Assembly: GCA_019239415.1 (NCBI GenBank) | Contig: JAFAZW010000066.1 | Span: 1-64,000 of the forward strand | Reading direction: 5' to 3' | Length of the DNA stretch: 64,000 bases | Source: Alphaproteobacteria bacterium | GTDB lineage: Bacteria > Pseudomonadota > Alphaproteobacteria > Sphingomonadales > Sphingomonadaceae | Part shown: positions 9,912-17,573 of the stretch, piece by piece | Numbering within the stretch: position 1 is the first letter of the stretch | Layout of the letters: each line of letters starts with the position of its first letter | Translations under genes and position numbers: made by a program | Notes under the pieces: model-generated | The model's database searches: none | What the model was told of the DNA's origin: nothing | The model's input: the letters and a program-made list of their open reading frames with translations, nothing else

Positions 9912-10142
9912 TTACGGTATTGATGGTGGCGGGATCACGCCTCCGGCTAGGCGGCCGCTATCTAGGAAGAGAACCCCCTGTGCCTCCAGCGCGTGACGCA
10001 TTTTTTGCACCTGAGCCGGGAGGACGGACTCCGCCTTCTCAAATCGGGCGACGGTGCGCCAGCTAATCGCCGCAGCCTCCGCGAGATCGTGCTGCGTCCA
10101 ATTTAGAGCGGCGCGCGCCATCCGACACTGTCGCGCGTTCAC
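9912..10142 (-). CDS. XRE-family HTH transcriptional regulator
   Basis: A 76-residue single-domain regulator whose HTH spans about residues 5-60. The core AALNWTQHDLAEAAAISWRTVARFEKAES is read in two parts, helix 2 TQHDLAEAAA and recognition helix SWRTVARFEK. The start is GTG (MNARQCRMARAAL). It resembles short phage- or TA-associated repressors. An inverted repeat CTGTTTT/AAAACAG lies directly upstream and is a likely self-operator. It converges on the nuclease gene and probably belongs to the same accessory island. Confidence 0.85.
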   Translation of the reverse strand: MNARQCRMARAALNWTQHDLAEAAAISWRTVARFEKAESVLPAQVQKMRHALEAQGVLFLDSGRLAGGVIPPPSIP

Positions 10143-10421
10143 TTTGTCTGTTTTCCAACAAAAAACAGTTGACGCCCTCCCATGGTTCTCTCAGAAAAAC
10201 AACAATAGAGAAGGACCCCCACCTCCTATGGCGGGAGAGCCTTGGTCGTGGCTGCCAGGGAGCATAAACGAGTGCGTGACGCACTTCCAGCAGGGGAAGG
10301 CGAGGGCGGCCTCGCCGCGTCGTCGGACGGGCTCGGCTCCGCCGACCCGCTGGCCGGGCAGCGCGACGAGTCCGTTCGCTGCTCGCGCGGCGCTCCGGGT
10401 ACCCATCAAAGTACTACTTTG
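10143..10421. other. Divergent intergenic region rich in hairpins
   Basis: No gene is supported. It contains the XRE operator candidate (10148-10168), small inverted repeats AGTGCG/CGCACT near 10270 and GGCGAGG/CCTCGCC near 10303-10320, and ends with a 10-bp palindrome at 10404-10424 that includes the next ATG. Confidence 0.55.
10148..10168. promoter_or_regulatory. Operator-like inverted repeat upstream of the XRE gene
   Basis: Arms CTGTTTT (10148-10154) and AAAACAG (10162-10168) are perfect and separated by 7 nt, starting 6 bp upstream of the GTG start of the regulator. A+T-rich symmetrical sites in this position are typical self-repression operators for short XRE proteins; binding is inferred. 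Confidence 0.55.
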
Positions 10422-10424
10422 ATG
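10404..10424. repeat. Perfect palindrome with AAAGTACTACTTT core
   Basis: Ten-bp arms CATCAAAGTA and TACTTTGATG flank a single C. The last three bases are the ATG of the signal-peptide gene at 10422. A second palindrome at 12612-12636 shares the 13-nt core AAAGTACYACTTT but has different outer arms. Confidence 0.7.
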
Positions 10425-10877
10425 AGAGCCCACGCGCCGGGCTCCCTGCTCATGGCCGGCGCCGCCCTCACGCGCCGCGATCTTCTCGCCGGCGCGGCGG
10501 CGGCGCCGTCCGCCCTCGCTCTCCGCGGCTCCGCGGCCTCGCCGCCTCCCGGGCAGCGGCAGGAGGCCCGATCCGCATGGGACGAGGCGCTCCCCGCTCT
10601 CACTCGGGCCGAGGAGGAGATTGCGGCGTTCAAGCGGGCCGAGCCCAAGGGCGTGCCGTTCGCCGTGCAGTGGGAGCTGGACGAGGCCTTCTCCGATCTC
10701 GCCTCTGCGCAGAACGCGGCGCTCGAGGCGCTGCTCCTCACGCCCGCGCCGGACGCCGCCGCGCTCGCGGCGAAGCTGGCGCGGGCGGTCGCGGAGATGG
10801 CGTGGGAGCTGCCCGAAGGCGAGGCGACGATGGCCTGCATCGCGGCCGATGCGGCGGCCCTGGCCTCGCAACCTTAG
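10422..10877 (+). CDS. Signal-peptide protein with Tat-like N-terminus, function unknown
   Basis: The 151-residue product begins MRAHAPGSLLMAGAALTRRDLLAG and continues with an Ala-rich hydrophobic core. TRRDLL resembles a twin-arginine (Tat) signal, so export is likely. The rest is a helical, Glu/Ala-rich domain (ALTRAEEEIAAFKRAEPKG, then LAAKLARAVAEMAWELPEGEATM). ATG at 10452 is an alternative start that keeps the signal. A frame reaching to 10242 is open but reads through hairpins. I recognise this only as a type of hypothetical seen beside phage-like genes in sphingomonads. It is followed by a small toxin-antitoxin pair. Confidence 0.6.
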   Translation: MRAHAPGSLLMAGAALTRRDLLAGAAAAPSALALRGSAASPPPGQRQEARSAWDEALPALTRAEEEIAAFKRAEPKGVPFAVQWELDEAFSDLASAQNAALEALLLTPAPDAAALAAKLARAVAEMAWELPEGEATMACIAADAAALASQP

Positions 10878-10951
10878 CGTTCGCCGGTTTCGAGGGGGCA
10901 GTGGCGTCGGCCCTACCAAAAGCGTATATCGGCCTTGGGAAAGGACCGGCC

Positions 10952-11098
10952 ATGGCGGATCGCCCGGACAGCGAAGGCAGGAAGGTTGCGAAGCGGCCGC
11001 CGCTCAAGGCGCGGCCGCAGCGGGACGTCGACGTGGACGCGCTGGTCGAGGACATTTCCGAGCGCTTTTCCGAGACGCTTAAATATCTTGGCCGGTGA
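10952..11098 (+). CDS. Short putative antitoxin of the Doc toxin
   Basis: The 48-residue product is very hydrophilic, with a basic N-terminal half (GRKVAKRPPLKARPQRDVD) and an acidic/amphipathic C-terminal helix (ALVEDISERFSETLKYLGR). A Shine-Dalgarno (AAGGA) lies 7 nt upstream. Its stop overlaps the TTG start of the doc-like gene by 11 nt, the usual antitoxin-toxin layout. It is shorter than Phd antitoxins and lacks the Phd fold's DNA-binding part, so autoregulation may be absent or of another kind. The role is inferred from position. Confidence 0.68.
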   Translation: MADRPDSEGRKVAKRPPLKARPQRDVDVDALVEDISERFSETLKYLGR

Positions 11099-11486
11099 GC
11101 CGAACTGGCTGGACCTTCAGCGGGTCCTTGCCATCCACCAGCGGCAGATCGCGCGGTTCGGCGGCGGCGAGGGCGTGCGCGATCTCGGGCTGATCGAAAG
11201 CGCTTTGGCGCGGCCGCAACACCTCTTTTTCTACGAAGGCGAGGATGACGTGCTGGCGCTCGCGGTGCGGCTCGGCATTGGGCTCGCGATGAACCACGGC
11301 TTCGTCGACGGCAACGAGCGCACCGGCGCCGTAGCTATGATCGCCTTCCTGGCGCTGAACGGTTGGCGCCTCGAGATGCCGGCGAACGACGAGACGCTCC
11401 GGCGCTGGTTCGAGGCGGTGATCGAAGGGGGGATACGCGAGGACGAGCTGGCGGAGGCGATCGCGCCGTTCCTCTCCCCGATCTGA
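11088..11486 (+). CDS. Doc/Fic-family toxin (death-on-curing)
   Basis: A 132-residue Fic-fold protein beginning LAGEPNWLDLQRVLAIHQRQI, typical of Doc. The active-site loop reads H70-G-F-V-D-G-N-E-R78-T. Doc normally has HxFxDANKRT, so the usual Lys is Glu here while His70, Asp74, Asn76 and Arg78 are kept. Doc phosphorylates EF-Tu, and whether this variant does so is unknown. The best start is TTG at 11088, overlapping the antitoxin gene; the frame stays open upstream but in antitoxin-coding DNA. Together they form a compact type II toxin-antitoxin module. Confidence 0.85.
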   Translation: MAGEPNWLDLQRVLAIHQRQIARFGGGEGVRDLGLIESALARPQHLFFYEGEDDVLALAVRLGIGLAMNHGFVDGNERTGAVAMIAFLALNGWRLEMPANDETLRRWFEAVIEGGIREDELAEAIAPFLSPI

Positions 11487-11515
11487 CGCGCCGGTAGCCT
11501 CACCGCTGCTGCTGC

Positions 11516-11719
11516 TCACCGCCGCCCACGCCGCCGCCGCCAGCGCAGCAGGTTGGCCGCGACCGGGATCGCCGCGACGGCCGCGAACGGCACCCATTTC
11601 GGCAGCGCCAGCGTCCCGCTCACCATCAGCACCGCGACGCCCCAGGCGAGGCCGATCAGCAGTGCGGTCGCGGCCAGCGCGGCGAGGGCGAAGAGGAGCT
11701 TGGGCATCCTGTGACCCAT
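11516..11719 (-). CDS. Small two-helix membrane protein
   Basis: A 67-residue product with two hydrophobic helices (LLFALAALAATALLIGLAWGVAVLM and WVPFAAVAAIPVAANLL, each quoted in part) and a basic RWRRRRGRR tail that should face the cytoplasm. ATG at 11719 or at 11706 could be used. No family recognised. It is transcribed against its neighbours, between the doc-like and the phage-type HTH genes. Confidence 0.55.
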   Translation of the reverse strand: MGHRMPKLLFALAALAATALLIGLAWGVAVLMVSGTLALPKWVPFAAVAAIPVAANLLRWRRRRGRR

Positions 11720-11856
11720 AATGCGCCCGCCGCGCCCGCGACAGCGTGCGCGTGCAGGTCGCCACGGCCAGGGTTTGTATTTTGTTCTTCCTTCCCGGCG
11801 CCATTCGTGCTTTAACCTGATCGGTTGGAGATAATCGATTCGGAGGCGGTATCGCG

Positions 11857-12549
11857 GTGAAGAAAGAGGCGCAGGGGAAAAGGCCGCGGGAGCGGTGGGA
11901 CGGGTTTACGGCGGCGCGCAAGAAGGTGTTCCTCGAGGCGCTCGGCAAGCACGGGACGATCGCCGATGCCTGCCGCATCGCCGGGGTGAGCCGGCGGACA
12001 TTCTATTATCATCACGACAAGTGGCCGGACTTCGCGGCGGCGTGCGCGGGGCAGCTGGCGCGGGCGGCGGGGGCGGTCGAGGCGCTGGCGTGGGAACGGG
12101 CGACGGTCGGCGGCGAGGAGATGGTGATCCGCGGCGGCGAAGTCGTGCAGGTCAGGCGCAAGCCCTCGGACGCGATGCTGCGGATGCTGCTTCAGGCCTC
12201 CAACCCCAAGAAATACGGGCGGATGGCCGCGACGCGGCGCAAGGCGATCGAGAAGGAATTGCGGGCGAAGATCGCGGCCGAGGGCGGCGGGGGCGGCGTG
12301 CGGCAGCCGCGCCGCGCCACCAACGAGGAGGTGTTCGAATCGCTGCTGAGGAGCCTCCATTCGCTCGGGGTGCGGATGACCGCCGAGGAGGCGCGGGCGG
12401 CGGCGCGCGCCGAAATCCTGGGTCCGGAGGCGGCGGAGGACGTCGCGCCCGGCCTTGGTGACGAGGACGCCGGAGGCGGAGACGACGCTTGCGGTCGCGG
12501 CGAGGGCCTCGATCCGCACGGGGAGGATTTCGAAGGCGGCGCCGGATGA
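11857..12549 (+). CDS. Phage-type HTH protein (terminase small-subunit-like), orphan
   Basis: The 230-residue product has an N-terminal HTH, RKKVFLEALGKHGTIADACRIAGVSRRTFYYHHDKWPDFA (read in parts). This matches the phBC6A51/terminase-small-subunit type: an ADACRIAGVS turn followed by a W-x-x-D-F helix. A central segment, ASNPKKYGRM, is also typical. The C-terminus is Gly/Asp/Glu-rich and low complexity. The GTG start has a GGAGGCGG upstream. No large terminase, portal or capsid gene accompanies it, so it is an orphan, perhaps co-opted as a DNA-binding protein. It converges on the class II aldolase gene. Confidence 0.8.
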   Translation: MKKEAQGKRPRERWDGFTAARKKVFLEALGKHGTIADACRIAGVSRRTFYYHHDKWPDFAAACAGQLARAAGAVEALAWERATVGGEEMVIRGGEVVQVRRKPSDAMLRMLLQASNPKKYGRMAATRRKAIEKELRAKIAAEGGGGGVRQPRRATNEEVFESLLRSLHSLGVRMTAEEARAAARAEILGPEAAEDVAPGLGDEDAGGGDDACGRGEGLDPHGEDFEGGAG

Positions 12550-12611
12550 GCGGCGGCGCGACTCGTGGGAGCAATCGTGCCAGCGAAAGCCGCGGCGGCC
12601 CGTTCAGCGAC

Positions 12612-12636
12612 CGGCCGAAAGTACCACTTTCGGCCG
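12612..12636. repeat. Perfect palindrome with AAAGTACCACTTT core at a convergent junction
   Basis: Eleven-bp arms CGGCCGAAAGT and ACTTTCGGCCG flank ACC. It lies 62 bp after the stop of the phage-type HTH gene and 1 bp from the stop of the aldolase gene. It may act as a bidirectional terminator without a T-run. The core matches the palindrome at 10404-10424. Confidence 0.65.
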
Positions 12637-12637
12637 A

Positions 12638-13456
12638 TTACGTGGCGAACCCCGGGTCCAGCCGGTAGGCCTTGCGCAGCAAAGCCGGCCAGGCGAGCGC
12701 CTTCGCGGCGAGCTTCAACCCGATCTTGCCCTGCTCGGCGGTGACCTCGGGGGCGCCCTGGGGCGGGTTGTTGAGGTTGGCCTCGCCGGCGGACAAAGCG
12801 AGGATCTGGGCCTCGCAGGCGCGCTCGAGGAAATAGAGCTTGAGGAAGCATTCGCCGACGCTTTCGCCGACCGCGAGGGTGCCGTGATTGCGAAGCAGCA
12901 TCGCGCTCTTGTCGCCGAGGTCGGCGATCAGGCGCTCGCGCTCCGAGAGGTCGACGGCGACGCCCTCGTAATCGTGATAGGCGAGCTCGCCGCGGATCAG
13001 CATCGCCGTCTGGGTGAGCGGGAGCAGGCCCTCGTTATGGGCCGAGACCGCCTGGCCGTGGGGGGTGTGGAGGTGCATCACCGCCTGGGCGTCCTCGCGC
13101 GCCATGTGGAGGGCGGAGTGGATGGTGAAGCCGGCGGGGTTGGTGATGAACGGGGTCGGCTCGACGGGGAGGCCGTTCATGTCGACCTTGACCAGCGAGG
13201 AGGCGGTGACCTCCTCGAACATGAGGTTGTAGGGATTGAGGAGGAAATGGTGCTCGGGGCCGGGGACGCGGGCCGAGAGATGGGTGAAGATGAGGTCGTC
13301 CCAGCCGTAATAAGCGACGAGGCGGTAGGCGGCGGCGAGGTCGACGCGGATCGCCCATTCCTCGGCCGAGACCTTGCCCTCGAGCGACGGGATCGCGACG
13401 GCATCCAGCGGGCGGGCGCCGTCCATCCCGGCGTTGATCGCTTCGACTCGGCCCAT
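12638..13456 (-). CDS. Class II aldolase/adducin-family protein
   Basis: A 272-residue class II aldolase-fold protein. The zinc site is visible as HLHTPHGQAVSAH (His pair in MHLHTPHG), with a further histidine in LRNHGTLAVG and the family N-terminus YYGWDDLIFTHLSARVPG. The family includes sugar-phosphate aldolases, epimerases and decarboxylases, and the substrate is not evident. The ATG at 13456 has a GAGGG ribosome site; a TTG at 13462 would overlap maiA by 4 nt. It lies 2 nt downstream of maiA on the same strand, so they are probably cotranscribed, which may hint at aromatic or tyrosine catabolism. Confidence 0.88.
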   Translation of the reverse strand: MGRVEAINAGMDGARPLDAVAIPSLEGKVSAEEWAIRVDLAAAYRLVAYYGWDDLIFTHLSARVPGPEHHFLLNPYNLMFEEVTASSLVKVDMNGLPVEPTPFITNPAGFTIHSALHMAREDAQAVMHLHTPHGQAVSAHNEGLLPLTQTAMLIRGELAYHDYEGVAVDLSERERLIADLGDKSAMLLRNHGTLAVGESVGECFLKLYFLERACEAQILALSAGEANLNNPPQGAPEVTAEQGKIGLKLAAKALAWPALLRKAYRLDPGFAT

Positions 13457-13458
13457 GC

Positions 13459-14109
13459 TCAACCCTCCTTCGCTCGCGCCTGTATAGCGTCGGGATGCGC
13501 GGCGGCGAAGGCGGGAAGCGCAGTCGCCGCGGCCTCGGCGCCGAGCAGGGTCGGATAGGCGTCGAGCGGGGCGGCGACGCGGCGGGCGTTGTAGAGCTGG
13601 GGGACGAGGCAGAGGTCGGCCAGCGTCGGCACATCGCCGAACAGGAATGCGCCGGCGCGGGGGGCGGCGAGCGCCTCGAGGGCGGCGAGGCCTTCGCCGA
13701 TCCAGTGGCGCGACCAGGCCTCGCGCGCCGCCTGCGCCTGGGCGAGGGACCCGGCCAGGTATTTGAGCACGCGCAGGTTGTTGATCGGGTGGATGTCGCA
13801 GGCGACGGTCAGCGCGAGCGCGAGGACATGGGCGCGGTCGGCGGGGTCGGCGGGGACGAGCGGTGGGTCGGGCCGGGTCGCGTCGAGATAGTCGCAGATG
13901 GCGAGGCTCTGGCCGAGGCTGTGGCCGTCGATGACGAGCAGCGGCACCAGCCCCTGCGGGTTGCGGGCGCGGTACGCCGCGTCGCGCTGGGCGCCGTCGA
14001 GCAGGTTCACCGCCACCGTCTCGTAGTCGATGCGCTTGAGGTTCAGCGCGATCCGCACGCGGTAGCAGGCGGAGGAGCGGAAATAGTCGTAGAGGAGAGG
14101 CTTCGACAT
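13459..14109 (-). CDS. maiA: Maleylacetoacetate isomerase (zeta-class GST)
   Basis: Isomerises maleylacetoacetate to fumarylacetoacetate with glutathione, in tyrosine/homogentisate breakdown. The 216-residue product has the zeta GST signature SSACYRVRIALN at residues 12-23 (family SSCxWRVRIAL), the cis-Pro segment GLVPLL and an LGQSLAICDYLD stretch for glutathione contact. The C-terminal half has CDIHPINNLRVLKYL, also characteristic. The ATG is divergent from trpS with a 99-bp gap. Other genes of the pathway are not in the window. Confidence 0.93.
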   Translation of the reverse strand: MSKPLLYDYFRSSACYRVRIALNLKRIDYETVAVNLLDGAQRDAAYRARNPQGLVPLLVIDGHSLGQSLAICDYLDATRPDPPLVPADPADRAHVLALALTVACDIHPINNLRVLKYLAGSLAQAQAAREAWSRHWIGEGLAALEALAAPRAGAFLFGDVPTLADLCLVPQLYNARRVAAPLDAYPTLLGAEAAATALPAFAAAHPDAIQARAKEG

Positions 14110-14208
14110 GGCGGCGACGCTGGGCCAGGGCAGGCGGCGCGTCAATCGCTTGCGCGGGCTGCGCCGCCGCCTGTACGAGGCGGCCTCACCTGTTCGGGAG
14201 CGAAGGCC

Positions 14209-15210
14209 TTGGCGCAGCCCAAGACGAAGAAGACCGTGTTCTCCGGCGTCCAGCCGACCGGCGACCTCCATATCGGCAACCTCATCGGCGCGCTGTCGCT
14301 CTGGGTGCGCGAGCAGGAGCGGCACGACAACATCTTCTGCGTCGTCGACCTCCACGCCCTCACCATCCCCGAGGCGATCGAGGCGAAGGCGCTGCACCGC
14401 AGCAGCCTCGACGTGGCCGCGCTCTACGTCGCCTGCGGCATCGACCCCGACAAGTCGATCATCTTCCTGCAGAGCCAGGTGCGCCAGCATGCCGAGCTCG
14501 CCTGGATCCTCGAATGCGTGACGCCGATGGGCTGGATGAACCGGATGACCCAGTTCAAGACCAAGGCGCAGATGCAGGAGACGGTCGGCACCGGCCTCTA
14601 CACCTATCCGATCCTCCAGGCCGCCGACATCCTTCTCTACCATACCGACCTGGTGCCGGTCGGTGAGGACCAGCGGCAGCATATCGAGATCACCCAGGAC
14701 ATCGCCCAGCGCTTCGAGGGGCTGTTCGGCTACCATTTCACGCGGCCCGAAATCATGGTCCGCGAGGTCGGCGCGCGGGTGATGGGGCTCGACGACCCGG
14801 AGGCGAAGATGTCGAAGAGCGCGGCCAATCCGCGCCACGCGATCGGCATCCTCGACGCGCCGGGCGTGATCCTCAAGAAGCTGAAGTCGGCCAAGACCGA
14901 CTCGCGCACCGCCGTCGACGCCGCCGACCTCGGCGCCGGCGTCAGGAACCTCCTCACCATCTACCAGGCCTTCGCCGGCGGGACGTGGGAGGAGGCGGTG
15001 CGCCGTTTCGACGGCCAGGGCTATGGCGCGCTCAAGACCGGCGTCGCCGAGGCGACGATCGCCGGCCTCGAGCCGATCCAGCGCCGCTTCAAGGAGCTCC
15101 GCGCCGACGAGCCGGCGCTCGAGGCGATGCTCAGGCGCTCCGCAGCGGCGGCGGCGGAGCGGGCCGAGGCGACGATGGTCGAGGTGCGCAAGGCGGTGGG
15201 GGTGCGCTGA
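14209..15210 (+). CDS. trpS: Tryptophanyl-tRNA synthetase
   Basis: Charges tRNA-Trp; class I synthetase, cytosolic. The 333-residue length is typical. Motifs are the HIGH-like H21-I-G-N (GDLHIGNLIGAL) and KMSKS at residues 200-204 (AKMSKSAANPRHAIG), plus GEDQRQHIE. No ATG or GTG precedes the conserved FSGVQPTG block in frame; the best start is TTG at 14209, with GGGAGCGAAGG upstream. Alternative longer forms would lie in sequence opposite maiA. Essential gene, nothing else odd. Confidence 0.95.
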   Translation: MAQPKTKKTVFSGVQPTGDLHIGNLIGALSLWVREQERHDNIFCVVDLHALTIPEAIEAKALHRSSLDVAALYVACGIDPDKSIIFLQSQVRQHAELAWILECVTPMGWMNRMTQFKTKAQMQETVGTGLYTYPILQAADILLYHTDLVPVGEDQRQHIEITQDIAQRFEGLFGYHFTRPEIMVREVGARVMGLDDPEAKMSKSAANPRHAIGILDAPGVILKKLKSAKTDSRTAVDAADLGAGVRNLLTIYQAFAGGTWEEAVRRFDGQGYGALKTGVAEATIAGLEPIQRRFKELRADEPALEAMLRRSAAAAAERAEATMVEVRKAVGVR

Positions 15211-15322
15211 CCTGCCGCACCCGCCTCGGGGCAAGCGACCCGCTCCAACCCGCCATGGCTTTGCCCGAACCTGCCGCGGCCAGCGCCTTTCCTTCGCAGA
15301 CGAATTCCGCGACTATCGCGCC

Positions 15323-17572
15323 ATGGGCGAGGCAGGCGGGCCGGAACTGAAGGTTGAACTCCTCGACGTCGGGCATGGCGACGCCTTGCTGCTGCACTGG
15401 CAGCCTGCATCGGGGCCGTCCTCTACCATCCTCATCGATGGCGGCCCCGTCGCGGGAGCGGACCGAATCGCCACCGCGCTGCAACGCCTCGGGGCGACTG
15501 CGCTCGATCTGGCGGTGCTCACTCACTGCGACGCCGACCATGTCGACGGCTTGCTGGCCTATGCCCGGAGAGACGAGCGTCTGCCGATCCGGCGCTTCTG
15601 GGGGCCGTGCCTGCCGGCGTTCCGCCGGCACGACTGGCTGTTTCCCCCGCGGGTCCGGCGAGGCCTCGATCAGGCCGAGGCGCTGCAGGCCGCGCTCGGC
15701 GCCGAGACCCTGGTCTCCTGGCCCGTCGAAGGTGCGACCTGGACGAGCGCGGACGGCGACTTGACGATCCGCGTGTTGTCGCCCGCCGCTCGGCTGACCG
15801 AGCGGCTCCTTCTCGGCGACGACGCCGTCAGCCTCTTTCTCGAACGACCGACGCCGCTTGGCTGGCTGTTGGTCCCGGCGGAAGACGTGACCGACCCGGA
15901 GGACGCATACGCCGACCTGCGCTACGCCATCGGAACCGGCGAGATTGCTCCGGACCGGGTGCCGGACGAGCTGCCGTCGTCGGAGCAACTGGCTCCGCAA
16001 GAGAGCTACGCAGCCCAAGCCGAGGCGATGGGGGTCGAACCGGAATTCTTCGGCAATTCCGTTCTGAACGACACCTCGATCGTGCTGCTTGTCGAAGCCC
16101 GCCTCGGCCTCGCCCAGCGTCGATTGCTGTTCACCGGCGATCTTGAAAACTTCACCTATCTGATGGCCCGCCATCCGATGGGCCTGGGCTGCGACCTTGT
16201 GAAGGTCCCGCATCACGGTTCCTGGTCTTTCGTCGATCGCGACAAGGCCGAAGACGCCGTCTGGCAATGGCTTCGGCCACGGGCCGCCCTCGTCAGCGCC
16301 AACGGCAAGCACGGGCTGCCGCGCGCCTGGGTGCGCGATGCCGCCCTGCGGTGGGGAGCGACTTTGTTCTGCACGTCGCGGCGGTCACGCGAAGTCGTCA
16401 GTGGCACGGCAGGCCAATCCTGCTGCCACGCCGAATATGGCTGCAAGGAACGCGCCCAGGAGCCGGTGTCCCTCAGTCTCAGGCCCGACGGTATCGCCTC
16501 AGCTGGCGTGGCCTGCGCGCGCGGCAACCTCTCGGGCGCGATGCCGGTGATCGAGGTGCGCCAGCATGTCGTCGAGCCCAGCCCGATCCTGTCGACGCTC
16601 TGCGAGTCCGAGGTGCGCCGCCATGCGGATTGGCTCGTCAAGTGGCTGCGCCGGACCCATGCCGAGCGTCGGTCGAGACCGGCCGGGCCCAAGTTGGAGC
16701 CGGTCAGGCTCGATGTGCTGCGCCAGGCCGCAGTGGCCGCCGACCGCCTGGCGGCGGCGACGGAGATCGAAAAGATTGCGGAGCGCGCGGCGCGCGACGG
16801 TCGCGTATGGCTGTCGAAATCCGATCGCTACCGCTCGCATGAGCGCCTCGTCTGGCCGATGCCCGATGCGCGCGAGCGCGCCGCTCTGGCGGCGTGGATC
16901 GACCGCTTTGCGCTGGTGCAACTCGCGGTAAAGAGACCGGCCGTGGCGTCGGCCGTCGAAGAATTGCTCTACGCGGCGGACACGGAATGGCTTGCGGCCG
17001 ATGTGGCGGAGCGGCTGCTATACCCGCGCGCGATGTTCGAGGACGTCTTGTGGCCGATCCTCGTACAACATCTTCTGAAGACCCGGTCCGTCGGCATCCG
17101 CATGGTCGACCCGACGGCGCGATCCTTCGATGCCGCAGTCCTGATCGCCCTGTTCCAGGGCTCCACCCGCGAGCAGGCCGCCGCATCCCTGCGGCAACGG
17201 CTCGAACGCTTGAAGACGGATGAAGCGATTCGAGACTTCCTGGCCGCGTCCTGTCGCAACATGGGTACGTACGAGCGCAGCTCCGGCCTGAAGTGGCCGG
17301 AGGGGCTGCGCGGCATCCTGCCACCGCTCTGGCTGGAGCAGGTGCTGCCCCCGAGCGGACTCCTCGTTCGCGCATGGGAAGAGCTGGATATTTCGGCTGT
17401 CGACTTCGGCGAGCGCCGCGGCGCCGTCGAACAATGGGCGGAAAATCTTCGCTCGAGCTACCTGCGACAGCCGATCGCTGCCGAGCTGGCGCCGGCTTTG
17501 CTCGCCGCTCTCGTTCTGAGCAATATCGAAGTCGTGGAGCCGGCGCCCCAGTCTCCCCCGCTTGGGGTCTAA
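15323..17572 (+). CDS. MBL-fold hydrolase (ComEC/Rec2-related) fused to a large unassigned C-terminal domain
   Basis: The 749-residue product starts with a metallo-beta-lactamase domain related to the ComEC/Rec2 C-terminal nuclease: LLDVGHGDALLL and DGG at the N-terminus, metal motif T-H68-C-D70-A-D72-H73-VDG, TGDLE, and KVPH297-H298-GSW. It lacks transmembrane helices, so it is cytosolic and not a DNA-uptake channel. From about residue 385 an alpha-helical domain follows (VRRHADWLVKWLRR, ERAARDGRVWLSKSDRYRSHERLVWPM, CRNMGTYERSSGLKWPEG) that I cannot assign. MBL proteins of this type occur in bacterial conflict systems. Stand-alone after trpS; it ends at a family-A repeat, convergent with rutA. 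Confidence 0.8.
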   Translation: MGEAGGPELKVELLDVGHGDALLLHWQPASGPSSTILIDGGPVAGADRIATALQRLGATALDLAVLTHCDADHVDGLLAYARRDERLPIRRFWGPCLPAFRRHDWLFPPRVRRGLDQAEALQAALGAETLVSWPVEGATWTSADGDLTIRVLSPAARLTERLLLGDDAVSLFLERPTPLGWLLVPAEDVTDPEDAYADLRYAIGTGEIAPDRVPDELPSSEQLAPQESYAAQAEAMGVEPEFFGNSVLNDTSIVLLVEARLGLAQRRLLFTGDLENFTYLMARHPMGLGCDLVKVPHHGSWSFVDRDKAEDAVWQWLRPRAALVSANGKHGLPRAWVRDAALRWGATLFCTSRRSREVVSGTAGQSCCHAEYGCKERAQEPVSLSLRPDGIASAGVACARGNLSGAMPVIEVRQHVVEPSPILSTLCESEVRRHADWLVKWLRRTHAERRSRPAGPKLEPVRLDVLRQAAVAADRLAAATEIEKIAERAARDGRVWLSKSDRYRSHERLVWPMPDARERAALAAWIDRFALVQLAVKRPAVASAVEELLYAADTEWLAADVAERLLYPRAMFEDVLWPILVQHLLKTRSVGIRMVDPTARSFDAAVLIALFQGSTREQAAASLRQRLERLKTDEAIRDFLAASCRNMGTYERSSGLKWPEGLRGILPPLWLEQVLPPSGLLVRAWEELDISAVDFGERRGAVEQWAENLRSSYLRQPIAAELAPALLAALVLSNIEVVEPAPQSPPLGV

Positions 17573-17573
17573 A

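Noticed and set aside
9912-10142. Phage lysogeny repressor
   Set aside because: Too short and no phage genes adjacent; a toxin/antitoxin-type or island regulator is more economical.
11857-12549. Intact prophage
   Set aside because: No capsid, portal, tail, integrase or large-terminase gene near it.
15323-17572. Competence protein ComEC for DNA uptake
   Set aside because: No competence membrane helices or OB domain; only the C-terminal MBL-like part is shared.
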